Assembly: GCF_003311645.1 (NCBI RefSeq)
Contig: NZ_QEST01000081.1
Coordinates: 41,878-105,877 of the forward strand
DNA: 64,000 nucleotides
Reading direction: 5' to 3'
Source: Streptomyces sp. PT12
GTDB taxonomy: Bacteria > Actinomycetota > Actinomycetes > Streptomycetales > Streptomycetaceae
The notes under the pieces are model-generated. The model searched no databases, had not been told where the DNA came from, and saw only the letters and a list, made by a program, of their open reading frames with translations. Both the position numbers and the translations under genes were made by a program. Position 1 is the stretch's first letter, and every line of letters begins with the position of its first letter. Shown here piece after piece: positions 8,318 through 19,344 of the stretch.

Positions 8318-9201
8318 TGTTCGAGCTGCTCGACTACCCCTTCATGCAACGGGCCCTGCTGGCCGCCCTGTTGATCGGCGTGGCCGCCCCCGCCGTCGGC
8401 ATCTACCTCGTGCAGCGGCGGCAGGCGCTCATGGGCGACGGCATCGGGCATGTCGCGTTGACGGGCGTGGCCCTCGGCTTCCTGTTCGAGAGCAGCCCCG
8501 TCTGGACGGCCGTCGCCGTCTCGGCGCTCGGCGCGGTCGGGATGGAGCTGCTGCGCGCCTCGGGGCGTGCGCGCGGCGACATCGCGCTGGCCATGCTGTT
8601 CTACGGCGGCATGGCGGGCGGCGTCATGATCATCAACCTGGCGCCCGGCGGCTCGACGGCCAACCTCACCAGCTACCTGTGGGGCTCGGTGACCACCGTC
8701 TCGCCCGACGACATCACCGCGATCACGCTGCTCTCGGCGTTCGTGGTGCTGGTGGCGCTCGGGCTGCGCAGGCAGCTGTTCGCGGTGTGCCAGGACGAGG
8801 AGTTCGCCCGCGTGACGGGCCTGCCGGTGCGGGCGCTCAACCTGCTGCTCGCCGTCACCGCGGCCGCCACCGTCACCGTCGCGATGCGCGTGGTCGGCCT
8901 GCTGCTGGTCAGCGCGCTGATGGTGATCCCCGTGGTGGCCGCCCAGCAGGTCACCCGCGGCTTCGCGACGACGCTGGCCGCGGCCCTGACGATCGGCGTG
9001 CTGGTCTCCGTCTCCGGCACCGCCACGTCGTACTACCAGGACGTGCCGCCGGGGGCCACCATCGTGCTCCTGGCGATCGGCGTCTTCGTGCTCGCGGCCC
9101 TGCTCGCCGTGCCGCTGGCCAGGCTGCGGGCCAGGCGCGCGCGGCCCGCGACCCCCGGCGCCGGGAGCGATCGCGACCCCGCGCTCGCGGCCCGCCCGTG
9201 A
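8317..9201 (+). CDS. znuB: zinc ABC transporter permease ZnuB
   Basis: Integral membrane permease of the ABC-3 family, 294 residues with about eight hydrophobic segments. The family stretch GDGIGHVALTGVALGFL is near residues 39-55, and a second conserved segment is MRVVGLLLVSALMVIPVVAA. ATG at 8317 shares one base with the znuC stop. Partners are ZnuA and ZnuC. The C-terminal tail is Arg-rich and cytoplasmic. Confidence 0.95.
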   Translation: MFELLDYPFMQRALLAALLIGVAAPAVGIYLVQRRQALMGDGIGHVALTGVALGFLFESSPVWTAVAVSALGAVGMELLRASGRARGDIALAMLFYGGMAGGVMIINLAPGGSTANLTSYLWGSVTTVSPDDITAITLLSAFVVLVALGLRRQLFAVCQDEEFARVTGLPVRALNLLLAVTAAATVTVAMRVVGLLLVSALMVIPVVAAQQVTRGFATTLAAALTIGVLVSVSGTATSYYQDVPPGATIVLLAIGVFVLAALLAVPLARLRARRARPATPGAGSDRDPALAARP

Positions 9202-9283
9202 AGGCCGCCCGAAACCGATGGCGAAAGGGGCTACCCTGGCCGAGCAGACGACGCAGGAACGAACGACGCTCGGGAGGCTCTCC

Positions 9284-9706
9284 GTGGGGACGGCAGAACC
9301 GTCGGTGCGCGGCCGGTCGACGCGCCAGCGCGCGGCGGTCGCGGCGGCGCTGGCCGAGGTGGACGAGTTCCGCAGCGCGCAGGAGCTGCACGACATGCTC
9401 AAGCACCGCGGCGACTCGGTCGGCCTCACCACCGTCTACCGCACCCTCCAGTCGCTCGCCGACGCGGGAGAGGTGGACGTTCTGCGCACCAACGACGGCG
9501 AGGCCGTCTACCGCAGGTGCAGCACCGAGGAGCACCACCACCACCTGGTGTGCCGCTCATGCGGCAAGGCGGTGGAGGTCGCGGGGCCCGCGGTCGAGAA
9601 GTGGGCGGACGCGATCGCCGCCGAGCACGGGTTCGTGGACGTGGACCACACCGTGGAGATCTTCGGCACATGCGGCGACTGCGCCCGCAGGGCGCAGGAA
9701 GGCTAG
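9284..9706 (+). CDS. zur: zinc uptake regulator Zur, Fur family
   Basis: Zinc-responsive repressor, 140 residues. The winged helix spans about residues 12-75 ([20 protein letters not shown]). The regulatory zinc site [18 protein letters not shown] and the second Cys pair CGDCAR form the structural zinc site. The start is GTG at 9284, preceded six bases upstream by GGGAGG, and it matches the N-terminus of other streptomycete Zur proteins; an upstream in-frame ATG at 9218 has no support. It closes the znu operon and should repress it through the boxes at 6383-6419. Confidence 0.95.
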   Translation: MGTAEPSVRGRSTRQRAAVAAALAEVDEFRSAQELHDMLKHRGDSVGLTTVYRTLQSLADAGEVDVLRTNDGEAVYRRCSTEEHHHHLVCRSCGKAVEVAGPAVEKWADAIAAEHGFVDVDHTVEIFGTCGDCARRAQEG

Positions 9707-10599
9707 CCGCCGCCCGCTAGCCCCCCCGCGGGCGCGCCGCCCGAAGCACCGCCAGAGACACCGTCAGAGACACCACCAGGGGCCCCGCCCGCGATCTCGT
9801 TGGGGAGGGCGCCGCCGAAGCGGCGGTCGCGTGAGGCGTACTCGGCGCAGGCGTCCCACAGGTTGCGCCGGTCGAAGTCGGGCCACAGCACGTCCTGGTA
9901 GACCATCTCGGCGTAAGCGCTCTGCCAGATCAGGTAGTTGGACGTGCGCTGCTCGCCCGAGGGGCGCAGGAAGAGGTCCACGTCCGGCATGTCGGAGTGG
10001 TACAGATACCGCGCGAACGTCCGCTCGTCGACCCTCTCCGGCGATATCCGCCCGGCCCGCGCGTCCTCCGCCAGGCGCGCCGCCGCGTCCGCGATCTCCG
10101 CGCGGCCACCGTAGTTGACGCACATGTAGAGCGTCATCACGTCGTTGTCCCGCGTGCGCTCCTCGGCCGCCTGGAGCTTGCGGATCACCGACTTCCACAG
10201 GCGCGGCTCGCGCCCCGCCCACCGCACGCGCACGCCCATGGCGTCCAGCTCGTCGGTGCGCCGGTCGATCACGTCGCGGTTGAAGCCCATGAGGAAGCGG
10301 ACCTCGTCGGGGGAACGCTTCCAGTTCTCCGTGGAGAAGGCGTAGAGCGAGAGGTTCCGCACGCCCATCTCGATGCAGCCCTTGACCACTTCGAGGACGA
10401 CGCCCTCGCCGACCTTGTGCCCCTCGGTACGTGGCAGCCCGCGCCGCTTGGCCCAGCGGCCGTTCCCGTCCATCACGATCGCCACATGGCGGGGGATCAA
10501 CTCGCCGGGGAGCTTGGGCGGTCGCGCACCCGAGGGGTGCGGGTCGGGGGCGCGGTACTCGCGACGCGGCCGGGACACGAGGATTCCACGGCGGGCCAT
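9703..10599 (-). CDS. uppS: isoprenyl transferase (undecaprenyl diphosphate synthase family)
   Basis: cis-Prenyltransferase making the polyprenyl diphosphate carrier for cell-wall synthesis, 298 residues. Signature residues: catalytic Asp in [29 protein letters not shown], and the C-terminal [15 protein letters not shown]. Start ATG at 10599 has TGGAG about 8 bases upstream; the frame stays open farther upstream only by chance, inside recO. The last 30 residues are an unusual Gly/Ala/Ser tail encoded by short repeats, absent from most homologues. Convergent with zur (4-base overlap of ends), and downstream of recO. Confidence 0.94.
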   Translation of the reverse strand: MARRGILVSRPRREYRAPDPHPSGARPPKLPGELIPRHVAIVMDGNGRWAKRRGLPRTEGHKVGEGVVLEVVKGCIEMGVRNLSLYAFSTENWKRSPDEVRFLMGFNRDVIDRRTDELDAMGVRVRWAGREPRLWKSVIRKLQAAEERTRDNDVMTLYMCVNYGGRAEIADAAARLAEDARAGRISPERVDERTFARYLYHSDMPDVDLFLRPSGEQRTSNYLIWQSAYAEMVYQDVLWPDFDRRNLWDACAEYASRDRRFGGALPNEIAGGAPGGVSDGVSGGASGGAPAGGLAGGG

Positions 10600-10646
10600 G
10601 GCGAACTCCAGGAGTAGGTGCTGTCCTGCCGCCGAGGGTATCCCTC

Positions 10647-11396
10647 TCAGCCCTTCTCGACGAACCGCAGGGACCGCAGCCCCCGTTCCAGATGCCAGTG
10701 CAGATACGCCGAGACGAGCCCGCTGCCCTCCCTGACGTGCCGGGCCTCGGCCCCGTCGGCCGTCTCCCAGTCGCCCGCGAGCAGCGCGCCAAGCAGCCGC
10801 AGCGCCTCGGGGGACGGCACCACGCTGCCGGGAACGCGGCAGTCGCCGCACACCGAACCCCCCGCGGCCACCGAGAAGAAGCGGTTCGGGCCCGGGAGCC
10901 CGCACTTCGCGCAGTCGACAAAGGTGGGCGCGTACCCGCCGACCGCGAGCGAACGCAGCAGGAACGCGTCCAGCACGAGCCCCGGCGCGTGCGCCCCGGC
11001 GGCCAGCGTCCGCAGCCCGCCCACGAGCAGGAGGTACTGCTGGACGTTCGGCTCGCCCTCGTGGTCGGTGAAGCGCTCCGCGGTCTCCAGCATCGCGGTG
11101 CCCGCGGTGTACCGCGCGTAGTCGTCGACGATGTGCCGCCCGTACGGCGCGATCGTCTCGGTCTGCGTGCACAGCGGCAGCCCGCGCCCGACGAGCGCGC
11201 CGCCCCGCGCGAAGAACTGCACGTCCACGTGCGAGAACGGCTCAAGGCGCGCGCCAAAGCGCGACTTGGTGCGCCGCACCCCGCGCGCCACCGCACGCAC
11301 CCGCCCATGGGTCCTGGTCAGCAGTGTGATGATCCGATCCGCCTCCCCGAGCTTCTGGGTGCGCAGCACGATGCCGTCGTCGCGGAACAGGGTCAT
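10647..11396 (-). CDS. recO: DNA repair protein RecO
   Basis: Recombination mediator that helps load RecA onto SSB-coated DNA, 249 residues. The N-terminal OB fold is [22 protein letters not shown] zinc site is formed by CAKCGLPG and CGDCRVPG near the middle. The start ATG at 11396 matches the family N-terminus; in-frame ATG codons at 11405 and upstream lack support and there is no strong ribosome site. It is followed by uppS on the same strand and divergent from the PP2C phosphatase gene. Confidence 0.93.
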   Translation of the reverse strand: MTLFRDDGIVLRTQKLGEADRIITLLTRTHGRVRAVARGVRRTKSRFGARLEPFSHVDVQFFARGGALVGRGLPLCTQTETIAPYGRHIVDDYARYTAGTAMLETAERFTDHEGEPNVQQYLLLVGGLRTLAAGAHAPGLVLDAFLLRSLAVGGYAPTFVDCAKCGLPGPNRFFSVAAGGSVCGDCRVPGSVVPSPEALRLLGALLAGDWETADGAEARHVREGSGLVSAYLHWHLERGLRSLRFVEKG

Positions 11397-11473
11397 GCGG
11401 GCCATTCTGGCCCATGCCCCGTTCGGCCGACCCCCGCCGGGCGCGGCGGGGGCGGCTCCCGGAAGGTGGAGGG

Positions 11474-12700
11474 GTGGACCCCTCGGTGACGCCAAGTCGC
11501 AGACGGTGGCGCCGCTGGGTCATGTCGGGCGAGCCCGCGCTCCGGATCGGCCGCCTGAACCTGGCCTGGCTGCTGCCGACCGGGCTGCTCGTCACCATCG
11601 CCGCCGTGGACACGCAGACCTCGGGCGACCTCAGGATCGTCACCTGGATCGTGCTGGTGCCCGGCATCGCGGCGGCGCTGTGCGGGGTGGTGGCCACGGC
11701 CCTGTTCGCCGCGGGCGCCGCCGCCCTCTTCGCGCTCCTCGACCAGGCCCACGAGTACCGCTACCACCGCGGCGCCGTCGACTTCTGGCTCGTGGTGGCG
11801 GGCGGGCTGCTCGCCGTGCTCGCCGCGTGGCTGCGCCGCCGCGCCCGCGACCTGCTGGTGAGCGTGGAGAACGCGGCCGACGCGACCCGGCTCGCGGTGC
11901 TGCGCCCGATCCCGCGGGGGGCGGGGGGCCTCGAGTCGGCCAGCGTCTACCTGGCGGCGGACAGCGCGGCCCGGGTGGGCGGCGACTTCTTCGACATCCA
12001 GCCGTCGCCGCACGGCACGCGCGTGATGCTCGGCGATGTGCAGGGCAAGGGAACGTCCGCGGTGGACGCGGCGGCGGCGCTGCTGAGCGCGTTCAGGGAG
12101 GCCGCGTACTACGAGCGGGAGCTCGCGGCGGTGGCGTGGCGCCTGGAGACCAGGATGCGGCGGCACAACTACTACATCGCCGCGCTCGGCCAGCCCGACG
12201 CGCGCTTCACGACGGCGGTGCTGGTGTCGTTCCCCCCGGCGGACACCGGCTGGATCGAGCTGGTCAACTTCGGGCACCCCGGGCCGCTCGCCCTCGGCGG
12301 CGCGGAGCGCGTGCGGCGGCTGCCCGAGGGCGAGGGGGCGCCGCTCGGCATGGTCGACCTGGTGGCCGGGGTGGAGGGGCACAGGTGGGCGGGGTGGCCG
12401 CCGACGCGACGGGTGCCGTTCGGGCGGGGGGAGACGCTGCTGCTGTTCTCGGACGGGGTGACGGAGGCGCGCGACCGGTCGGGCGCGTTCCTGCCGCTGA
12501 CCGACCGGCTCGAGGAAGACGACGACACCGCGCCCGCCACCGTGGTGGACCGGGTCAGCCGGGCGGTGCTCGACCACACCAGGCGGCGCCTGGCCGACGA
12601 CACGGCGGTTCTCGCGGTGCGCAGGACGGAGCACCGGGGGGACGAGGGCATCGCGCCCTACGCGTTCCCCGAGCCGCCGCCCGGGGTGCCGCGCGGCTGA
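11474..12700 (+). CDS. membrane-anchored PP2C/SpoIIE-type serine phosphatase
   Basis: Predicted protein phosphatase of 408 residues. Three hydrophobic segments fill the first 120 residues or so. The PP2C core follows with metal-binding motifs GGDFFDI, GDVQGKG and LFSDGVTEARD, typical of the Rsb/SpoIIE group that dephosphorylates anti-anti-sigma factors in actinobacteria. There is no PAS, GAF or kinase domain. Start choice is uncertain: GTG at 11474 has GGAAGG seven bases upstream; GTG 11486 and ATG 11521 are alternatives. It stands alone, divergent from recO and ahead of leuA. The target is unknown. Confidence 0.85.
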   Translation: MDPSVTPSRRRWRRWVMSGEPALRIGRLNLAWLLPTGLLVTIAAVDTQTSGDLRIVTWIVLVPGIAAALCGVVATALFAAGAAALFALLDQAHEYRYHRGAVDFWLVVAGGLLAVLAAWLRRRARDLLVSVENAADATRLAVLRPIPRGAGGLESASVYLAADSAARVGGDFFDIQPSPHGTRVMLGDVQGKGTSAVDAAAALLSAFREAAYYERELAAVAWRLETRMRRHNYYIAALGQPDARFTTAVLVSFPPADTGWIELVNFGHPGPLALGGAERVRRLPEGEGAPLGMVDLVAGVEGHRWAGWPPTRRVPFGRGETLLLFSDGVTEARDRSGAFLPLTDRLEEDDDTAPATVVDRVSRAVLDHTRRRLADDTAVLAVRRTEHRGDEGIAPYAFPEPPPGVPRG

Positions 12701-12710
12701 GCCCTCACGG

Positions 12711-12766
12711 CCCTGCCGTCTCGGCCCTGCCGTCTCGGCCCTGCCGTCTCGGCCCTGCCGTCTCGG
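12711..12766. repeat. four tandem 14-bp repeats
   Basis: Four exact copies of CCCTGCCGTCTCGG lie between the phosphatase stop codon and the leuA leader region. They contain no clear promoter or hairpin. Exact tandem copies suggest slippage-driven variation. Confidence 0.9.
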
Positions 12767-12803
12767 ATGCTGATACGGCCGAGGCGTGTGGCACCGGGGG
12801 GAT

Positions 12804-12809
12804 TAGGCT
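12804..12809 (+). promoter_or_regulatory. leuA leader promoter -10 element
   Basis: TAGGCT matches the streptomycete housekeeping -10. The leader-peptide ATG begins ten bases later, so transcription would start at or a few bases before it. No convincing -35 was seen. Confidence 0.5.
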
Positions 12810-12818
12810 GGGCAGGCG

Positions 12819-14674
<1,856 letters not shown>

Positions 14675-14706
14675 AGCAGAGGCGCCCGCTTCGTGCCGAC
14701 GCGCTA

Positions 14707-14736
14707 CTGACGCGGACGCCCGCCTGTGGTTAACAT
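14707..14736 (+). promoter_or_regulatory. promoter of the TerB-like gene
   Basis: CTGACG (14707-14712) and TAACAT (14731-14736) are 18 bases apart, a good housekeeping-type promoter. The leader to the GTG start is about 35 bases and contains GGAGG. Confidence 0.5.
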
Positions 14737-14778
14737 CACGCCCACGGCAGAGTCGCCGGTGGGTTACGGAGGTACGGC

Positions 14779-15423
14779 GTGGTGCATCCCCGGGTGGCGG
14801 GCGTCCGCACGGCCTGGCGCGTGCTGGACGACGGTGATTTCTTCTGCGCGGCCTGCGGCGGCGACCGCTGCTACCGGCGGCTCGGCGGGCGGCGCAGGCT
14901 GACCGTCCTCGGGGTGCCGGTGCTGCCGCGCGGCAGGGCCGAGCCCGTCGTCGAGTGCGTCTCGTGCCGCGGCCACTTCCCGCTCACCGCCCTCGACCGG
15001 CCCACCACGACCCGGCTCTCCGCGCTGCTGCGCGACGGCGTCCACACGATAGCGCTGGCGCTGCTCGCCGCGGGCGGCGGCGCGGGCGCGGCGGGGTCGG
15101 CCGCGCGGCGGGCGGCCGTCGAATCGATCCGCGCGGCGGGCTTCCCCGACTGCACCGAGGAGCGCCTGCTGACGCTCCAGGCCGCGCTCGGCGCGAAGAG
15201 CCTTCCGCTGCTCGACCGCGAGGTCAGGGCGACCCTCTCGGAGCTGACCCCGCACCTGGCGTCGCCGGGCCGCGAGTCGCTGCTGCTGCACGGCGCGCGC
15301 ATCGCCCTGGCCGACGGCCCGTACCACGCCACGGAACGCGCCATGCTCGGCGCGGTCGGCGAGGCGCTGCGCCTGTCCCCCTCGGACACCGAACGGCTGC
15401 TCGCGACGGCGCTCTCGGCGTAA
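14779..15423 (+). CDS. TerB-like protein with N-terminal zinc ribbon
   Basis: 214-residue cytoplasmic protein of unknown role. Two Cys pairs (CAACGGDRC around residue 27, CVSC around residue 61) form a likely zinc ribbon. The C-terminal part is helical with ARIALADGPYHATERAMLGAVGEALRL-type sequence, matching TerB/TerB-like domains seen in tellurite-resistance and stress proteins. The start is GTG at 14779 with GGAGG six bases upstream. Proteins of this make-up are usually annotated as TerB family in streptomycetes; tellurite resistance itself should not be assumed. Convergent with era. Confidence 0.75.
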   Translation: MVHPRVAGVRTAWRVLDDGDFFCAACGGDRCYRRLGGRRRLTVLGVPVLPRGRAEPVVECVSCRGHFPLTALDRPTTTRLSALLRDGVHTIALALLAAGGGAGAAGSAARRAAVESIRAAGFPDCTEERLLTLQAALGAKSLPLLDREVRATLSELTPHLASPGRESLLLHGARIALADGPYHATERAMLGAVGEALRLSPSDTERLLATALSA

Positions 15424-15435
15424 CGACGCCAACGC

Positions 15436-15462
15436 CCCCGACAGCCCCGACAGCCCCGACAG
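15436..15462. repeat. three tandem 9-bp repeats
   Basis: Three exact copies of CCCCGACAG fill the short gap between the TerB-like gene and era, followed by a partial fourth. No terminator stem was found here. Confidence 0.8.
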
Positions 15463-15482
15463 CCCCGTCGCCGGGGTCCACG

Positions 15483-16427
15483 TCAGAAGCCCAGGCGCCT
15501 CAGCTGCTTGGGGTCGCGCTGCCAGTCCTTGGCGACCTTCACATGCAGGTCGAGGAAGACCGGGGTGCCGAGCAGGGCCTCGATCTGGCGGCGCGCGGTG
15601 CTGCCGACGTGCTTCAGGCGCGCGCCCTTGGGCCCGATGACGATGCCCTTCTGACTGGGGCGTTCGATGAAGAGGTTCGCATGGATGTCGAGCAGCGGGC
15701 GGTCGGCCGGGCGGTCGTCGCGCGGCAGCATCTCCTCGACCACGACGGCGATCGAGTGCGGCAGCTCGTCCCGCACCCCCTCGAGCGCGGCCTCCCTGAT
15801 CAGCTCGGCCACCATGACCTGCTCGGGCTCGTCCGTGAGGTCGCCCTCGGGGTAGAGCGGAGGCCCCTCGGGCAGCAGCGGCACCAGCAGGTCGGCGAGC
15901 AGCTCGACCTGGGCGCCCGAGACGGCCGAGACGGGCACGATCTCGGCCCACTCGAACCCCGCCTCCTTGCCGAGGCGGTCCACGGCGATCAGCTGCTCGG
16001 CGAGCGCGTCCCGTTCGGCCAGGTCGGTCTTGGTGACCACCGCGACCTTGGGGGTGCGGCGGATCTGCGCGAGCTCGCTCGCGATGAAGCGGTCGCCGGG
16101 GCCGACCTTCTCGTTCGCCGGGAGGCAGAAGCCGATCGCGTCGACCTCGGCCCACGTCGCGCGCACCACGTCGTTGAGCCGCTGGCCCAGCAGCGTGCGG
16201 GGCTTGTGCAGCCCCGGGGTGTCCACGAGCACGAGCTGGGCATCGGGGCGGTGGACGATGCCGCGCACGGTGTGCCGCGTGGTCTGCGGGCGGTTGGAGG
16301 TGATCGCGACCTTGGTGCCGACCAGGGCATTGGTCAGCGTGGACTTGCCCGCGTTGGGGCGGCCGACGAAGCACGCGAAGCCGGAGCGGTGCCCGGCGGG
16401 TGCGGAGGAGGAGGCGGGGATGCTCAT
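15483..16427 (-). CDS. era: GTPase Era
   Basis: Ras-like GTPase that binds 16S rRNA and helps mature the 30S subunit; 314 residues. G1 is GRPNAGKST, G3 is DTPGLHKPR, G4 is TKTD. The C-terminal KH domain carries the RNA-binding signature IGPKGARLKHVG. The start overlaps the stop of the upstream deaminase-fold gene by four bases (ATGA), so translation is coupled. Last gene of the phoH-ybeY-corC cluster. Confidence 0.96.
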   Translation of the reverse strand: MSIPASSSAPAGHRSGFACFVGRPNAGKSTLTNALVGTKVAITSNRPQTTRHTVRGIVHRPDAQLVLVDTPGLHKPRTLLGQRLNDVVRATWAEVDAIGFCLPANEKVGPGDRFIASELAQIRRTPKVAVVTKTDLAERDALAEQLIAVDRLGKEAGFEWAEIVPVSAVSGAQVELLADLLVPLLPEGPPLYPEGDLTDEPEQVMVAELIREAALEGVRDELPHSIAVVVEEMLPRDDRPADRPLLDIHANLFIERPSQKGIVIGPKGARLKHVGSTARRQIEALLGTPVFLDLHVKVAKDWQRDPKQLRRLGF

Positions 16428-16789
16428 GAGGCCGCGATCGTCGCACGGAGGACGCCGTCGGGGCCAGCCAGCAGCACGGGAACGCCCGCCCCGCCCAGGT
16501 CCCGCACCGCCGCCAGGTCGTCGTCTGGCAGCGTGCCGACCTCGCTGACGACCGAGGCGGCCTCCAGGCCGTCGGCGCCGCTGGCCACCGCCATCGCGAC
16601 GGCGAGGCGCAGGGCGCTCAGCCGCAGCGAGTCGAGCGCCACCGTGGTCGCCACATAGGTCCGCCCCGTGGTGTCCCGCACCGCGGCCCCCTCGGCGACG
16701 CCGTTGCGGGCGCGCGCGCCACGGGCCAGGGTGATGATCTTCTTGTCCTCGGGATCGAGGGGCCCGGTCGGGTCAACGGCGTCAGTCAT
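16424..16789 (-). CDS. cytidine deaminase-fold protein lacking zinc ligands
   Basis: A 121-residue protein whose streptomycete relatives in this position are commonly called cytidine deaminases. It shows the fold's pattern (ARGARARNGVAEGAAVRDTTGR and LDSLRLSALRLAVAMAVASG). The catalytic HAE and PCxxC motifs are absent, and the protein contains no Cys or His at all, so it cannot bind the catalytic zinc. It is more likely a binding or regulatory protein, coupled by a four-base overlap to era. Function unknown. Confidence 0.7.
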   Translation of the reverse strand: MTDAVDPTGPLDPEDKKIITLARGARARNGVAEGAAVRDTTGRTYVATTVALDSLRLSALRLAVAMAVASGADGLEAASVVSEVGTLPDDDLAAVRDLGGAGVPVLLAGPDGVLRATIAAS

Positions 16790-16827
16790 GGCCCCGAGCT
16801 TAGGCCCTGCGCGGGCAGGGCCCCACG

Positions 16828-16867
16828 GGCCTCACGGCCTCATGGCCTCATGGCCTCATGGCCTCAC
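16828..16867. repeat. five tandem 8-bp repeats
   Basis: Five units of GGCCTCAT (the first and last end in C) span the gap between two genes and run into the stop codon of the secreted-protein gene at 16864. Confidence 0.85.
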
Positions 16868-17586
16868 AGGTCCGTGGTGCCCGGCTGATCGGGCCGCGGC
16901 ACGGCGGTGCGGCCCGCGGCGACCTCCTCGAGCTTCTCCACGGCCCGCTCGGCGAACGCCACGATGTCGCCCGAGTCCGAGTCGTCACGGCCCGCCTGGG
17001 CAACCCGCACGGTGTGCGCGCCGACGCGGGCGATCACGACATCGGCGACGACCGGCGCCGTGGCCGACTCCCCCTCGACCCGCCGCTGGAAGCGAACGGC
17101 CAGGCTCTCCTCGCCCAGCTCGTCGACGGACGCGGCGTCCAGGCGTTCCGCGTCATAGGCCACGCGCACCCCGCCGCCCTCGGGCCCCTCGGTGGCGTGG
17201 AACGTCCGGCACGCGCCGTCCACGGCGTCGCGCAGCGCGTCGAGCGAACGCCGCGCCCGGTCGGTGTCGCGGTGCGCGGCGGCCACGGTGGTGACGAACG
17301 GCCCGCTGCGGGTCCGCGCGAACCCCGCCCGCGCGGCGGTCTTGGCGTCGGTGTCGAACAACTCACGGCAGCGGGACTCACTCGGGTCCGGCACACCGAA
17401 CCCGCGCCTGGCGGCTGACCGCTCGCTGTCGCTGGCCCACCCGGCGGGAAAGTCCACGGCGTCGAGCAGCGCCTCGCGGAGCTGCTGCTCGCTGAGCGCG
17501 TCGGAGGCGAGGGGCCGCCCTGGCGCCAGGGCCAGGCTCAGCATGGCGATCCCCGCGACCACGGCTGTCTGAAGGTGCGTGTCCAT
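16864..17586 (-). CDS. secreted protein of unknown function
   Basis: 240 residues from ATG at 17586 (an in-frame ATG at 17595 is possible). The first 30 residues form a Sec-type signal peptide (hydrophobic VVAGIAMLSLALAPG, then a polar region); there is no lipobox Cys. The mature part starts with SDALSEQQLREALLDAVDFPAGW and has three Cys, one in RCRELF and one in ACRTFH. The pattern resembles sensor-like extracellular domains of the PknH C-terminal kind, but similarity is weak. It sits between the corC-like gene and the deaminase-fold gene on the same strand, with a long upstream gap, so it probably has its own promoter. Confidence 0.65.
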   Translation of the reverse strand: MDTHLQTAVVAGIAMLSLALAPGRPLASDALSEQQLREALLDAVDFPAGWASDSERSAARRGFGVPDPSESRCRELFDTDAKTAARAGFARTRSGPFVTTVAAAHRDTDRARRSLDALRDAVDGACRTFHATEGPEGGGVRVAYDAERLDAASVDELGEESLAVRFQRRVEGESATAPVVADVVIARVGAHTVRVAQAGRDDSDSGDIVAFAERAVEKLEEVAAGRTAVPRPDQPGTTDL

Positions 17587-18051
17587 GCCTCCCATGGCGC
17601 CCCCCGAACGCCCGTACGGCCACCACGTGCGCCCCATTCGAGTGAGCGACGCCCTGCGGGCAGCGGGGGCCTCCGGCGGCGGGACGGGGGAAGACGGGCC
17701 ACGACTGCCAGGGGCCCCGCCGCCCGCGGCCGGGGCCGCCCCGCGCCCCGCGCCCCGCGCCCCGCGCCCCTGGGGCCGGACCGGTGACCGGGGCGGGCCG
17801 GTGCCACGAAAGCGACAGCCGAACGCCGCACGGGCCACACCGGCCCATCGCCTGGCCCCCACGGGAGACGGCGAGACGCCAAGGCGCCACCGCCCAGACC
17901 GAGACGCGCCCGCCAAGGCGCGACCCCACCACCGACCACCGGCACCCCCGACGGACCACCCGCCGACCAACGGCCCCTCGCCGCCGAAGGCGGCGCGTCG
18001 TACCCCGCCGGAGGCGTGCCGCGGCGCGTCACGGCCCGCCGGAGGCGACGT
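17587..18051. other. intergenic region without a recognisable gene
   Basis: About 465 bases very rich in G and C. Six-frame readings give only Pro/Arg-rich low-complexity translations. A run of about five CCCCGCG units lies near 17738-17770. No promoter, RNA gene or clear terminator was recognised. Confidence 0.6.
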
Positions 18052-19344
18052 TCACGCGAGCCGTACCGGCTCGACAAGCACCCGGTCGATCCTGTTGCGC
18101 CGTCCCGCGGGCGACTCCGCCGTCAGGCGCAGCGCGGACAGGCCCGTGCCGCCCTGCTCGGCCGAGACGTCCACCTCGGCCACCGCCCCCGCGATCGGCA
18201 CCCGCCCCAGCGCCTTGGCCAGCAGGCCACCCACCGTCTCCACGTCCTCGTCCTCCAGGCGCAGCCCGTACAACTGCCCGAGCGCTCCGAGGTCGAGACG
18301 CGACGTCACGCGGTAGACGCCGTCGCCGACCGACTCCACCGGTGGCAGCTCCACGTCGTACTCGTCGGTGATCTCGCCGACGATCTCTTCCAGGATGTCC
18401 TCGATCGTCACCAGTCCCGCCGTGCCGCCGTACTCGTCGATGACGACCGCGACATGCGTGCGGTTGCGCTGCATCTCGCGCAGCAGATCCCCGGCGTTCT
18501 TGGTGTCGGGCACGAACGCCGCGGGTCGCATCACCGTCTCGACCAGCTCGGACTCGGCTTCGCGGCTGATGTGCACCTTCCGCGCCAGGTCCTTGAGGTA
18601 GACGATGCCGACGATGTCGTCGTCGCTCTCCCCCGTCACCGGGATCCGCGAGAAGCCGGAGCGCAGCGCGAGCGAGAGGCCCTGCCGCAGCGTCTTGTGG
18701 CGGTCGAGCGAGACGAGGTCGGTGCGCGGCACCATCACCTCGCGCACCAAGGTGTCGCCGAGCTCGAAGACGGAGTGCACCATGCGGCGTTCCTCGTCCT
18801 CGATCAGCGACTCGCGCTCCGCGAGGTCCACCATCGCCCGCAGCTCCGCCTCGGACGCGAAGGGCCCCCTGCGGAAGCCCTTGCCCGGGGTCAGGGCGTT
18901 GCCCAGGATGATCAGCGCCTGGATCAGCGGGCCGAGCACGCGCGCCAGCGGGATCAGGACATACGACGCCGCCGTGACCGTGTTGAGCGGGTGCTGGCGG
19001 CCGATCGTGCGCGGCGAGACGCCGACGGCGACGAACGACAGCAGTAGCATCACGCCGAACGCCGCGGCCAGCGCCTGCCACACGTCGTCGAACTCCTGGA
19101 GGAACGCGTACGCCACGAGCACCGCCGCGGCCATCTCCCCGGCGACGCGCAGCAGGAGCGCGAGGTTCAGGTAACGCGCCGGGTCGGCGGCCACGAGCGC
19201 CAGCCGCTCCGCGCCGCGCCGCCCCTTGCGCTGCGCCTCCTCCGCGCGAAAGCCCGTGATCACCGCGAGCGCCGCCTCGGCGCACGAGGAGAGCCAGGCC
19301 ACGATCAGCAGCCCGACGACGGAGACGAGCAGGGTGGCGGTCAT
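18052..19344 (-). CDS. CNNM/CorC-type membrane transporter with CBS pair
   Basis: 430 residues. The N-terminal DUF21/CNNM membrane domain has three to four hydrophobic segments in residues 1-150. A CBS pair follows (starting at [12 protein letters not shown] near residue 203, second CBS with [20 protein letters not shown]), then the C-terminal CorC/HlyC domain. Such proteins are often named hemolysins, but characterised members move Mg2+ or Co2+. The start overlaps the ybeY stop by four bases. Confidence 0.92.
   Translation of the reverse strand: MTATLLVSVVGLLIVAWLSSCAEAALAVITGFRAEEAQRKGRRGAERLALVAADPARYLNLALLLRVAGEMAAAVLVAYAFLQEFDDVWQALAAAFGVMLLLSFVAVGVSPRTIGRQHPLNTVTAASYVLIPLARVLGPLIQALIILGNALTPGKGFRRGPFASEAELRAMVDLAERESLIEDEERRMVHSVFELGDTLVREVMVPRTDLVSLDRHKTLRQGLSLALRSGFSRIPVTGESDDDIVGIVYLKDLARKVHISREAESELVETVMRPAAFVPDTKNAGDLLREMQRNRTHVAVVIDEYGGTAGLVTIEDILEEIVGEITDEYDVELPPVESVGDGVYRVTSRLDLGALGQLYGLRLEDEDVETVGGLLAKALGRVPIAGAVAEVDVSAEQGGTGLSALRLTAESPAGRRNRIDRVLVEPVRLA

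Noticed and set aside
10600-11172. Upstream extension of the uppS frame to 489 codons
   Set aside because: The extra part lies inside recO in another frame, has no family similarity, and the ribosome site and conserved start are at 10599.
14779-15423. Tellurite resistance operon
   Set aside because: Only a TerB-like domain with a zinc ribbon is present; no terC, terD or other ter genes in the window.
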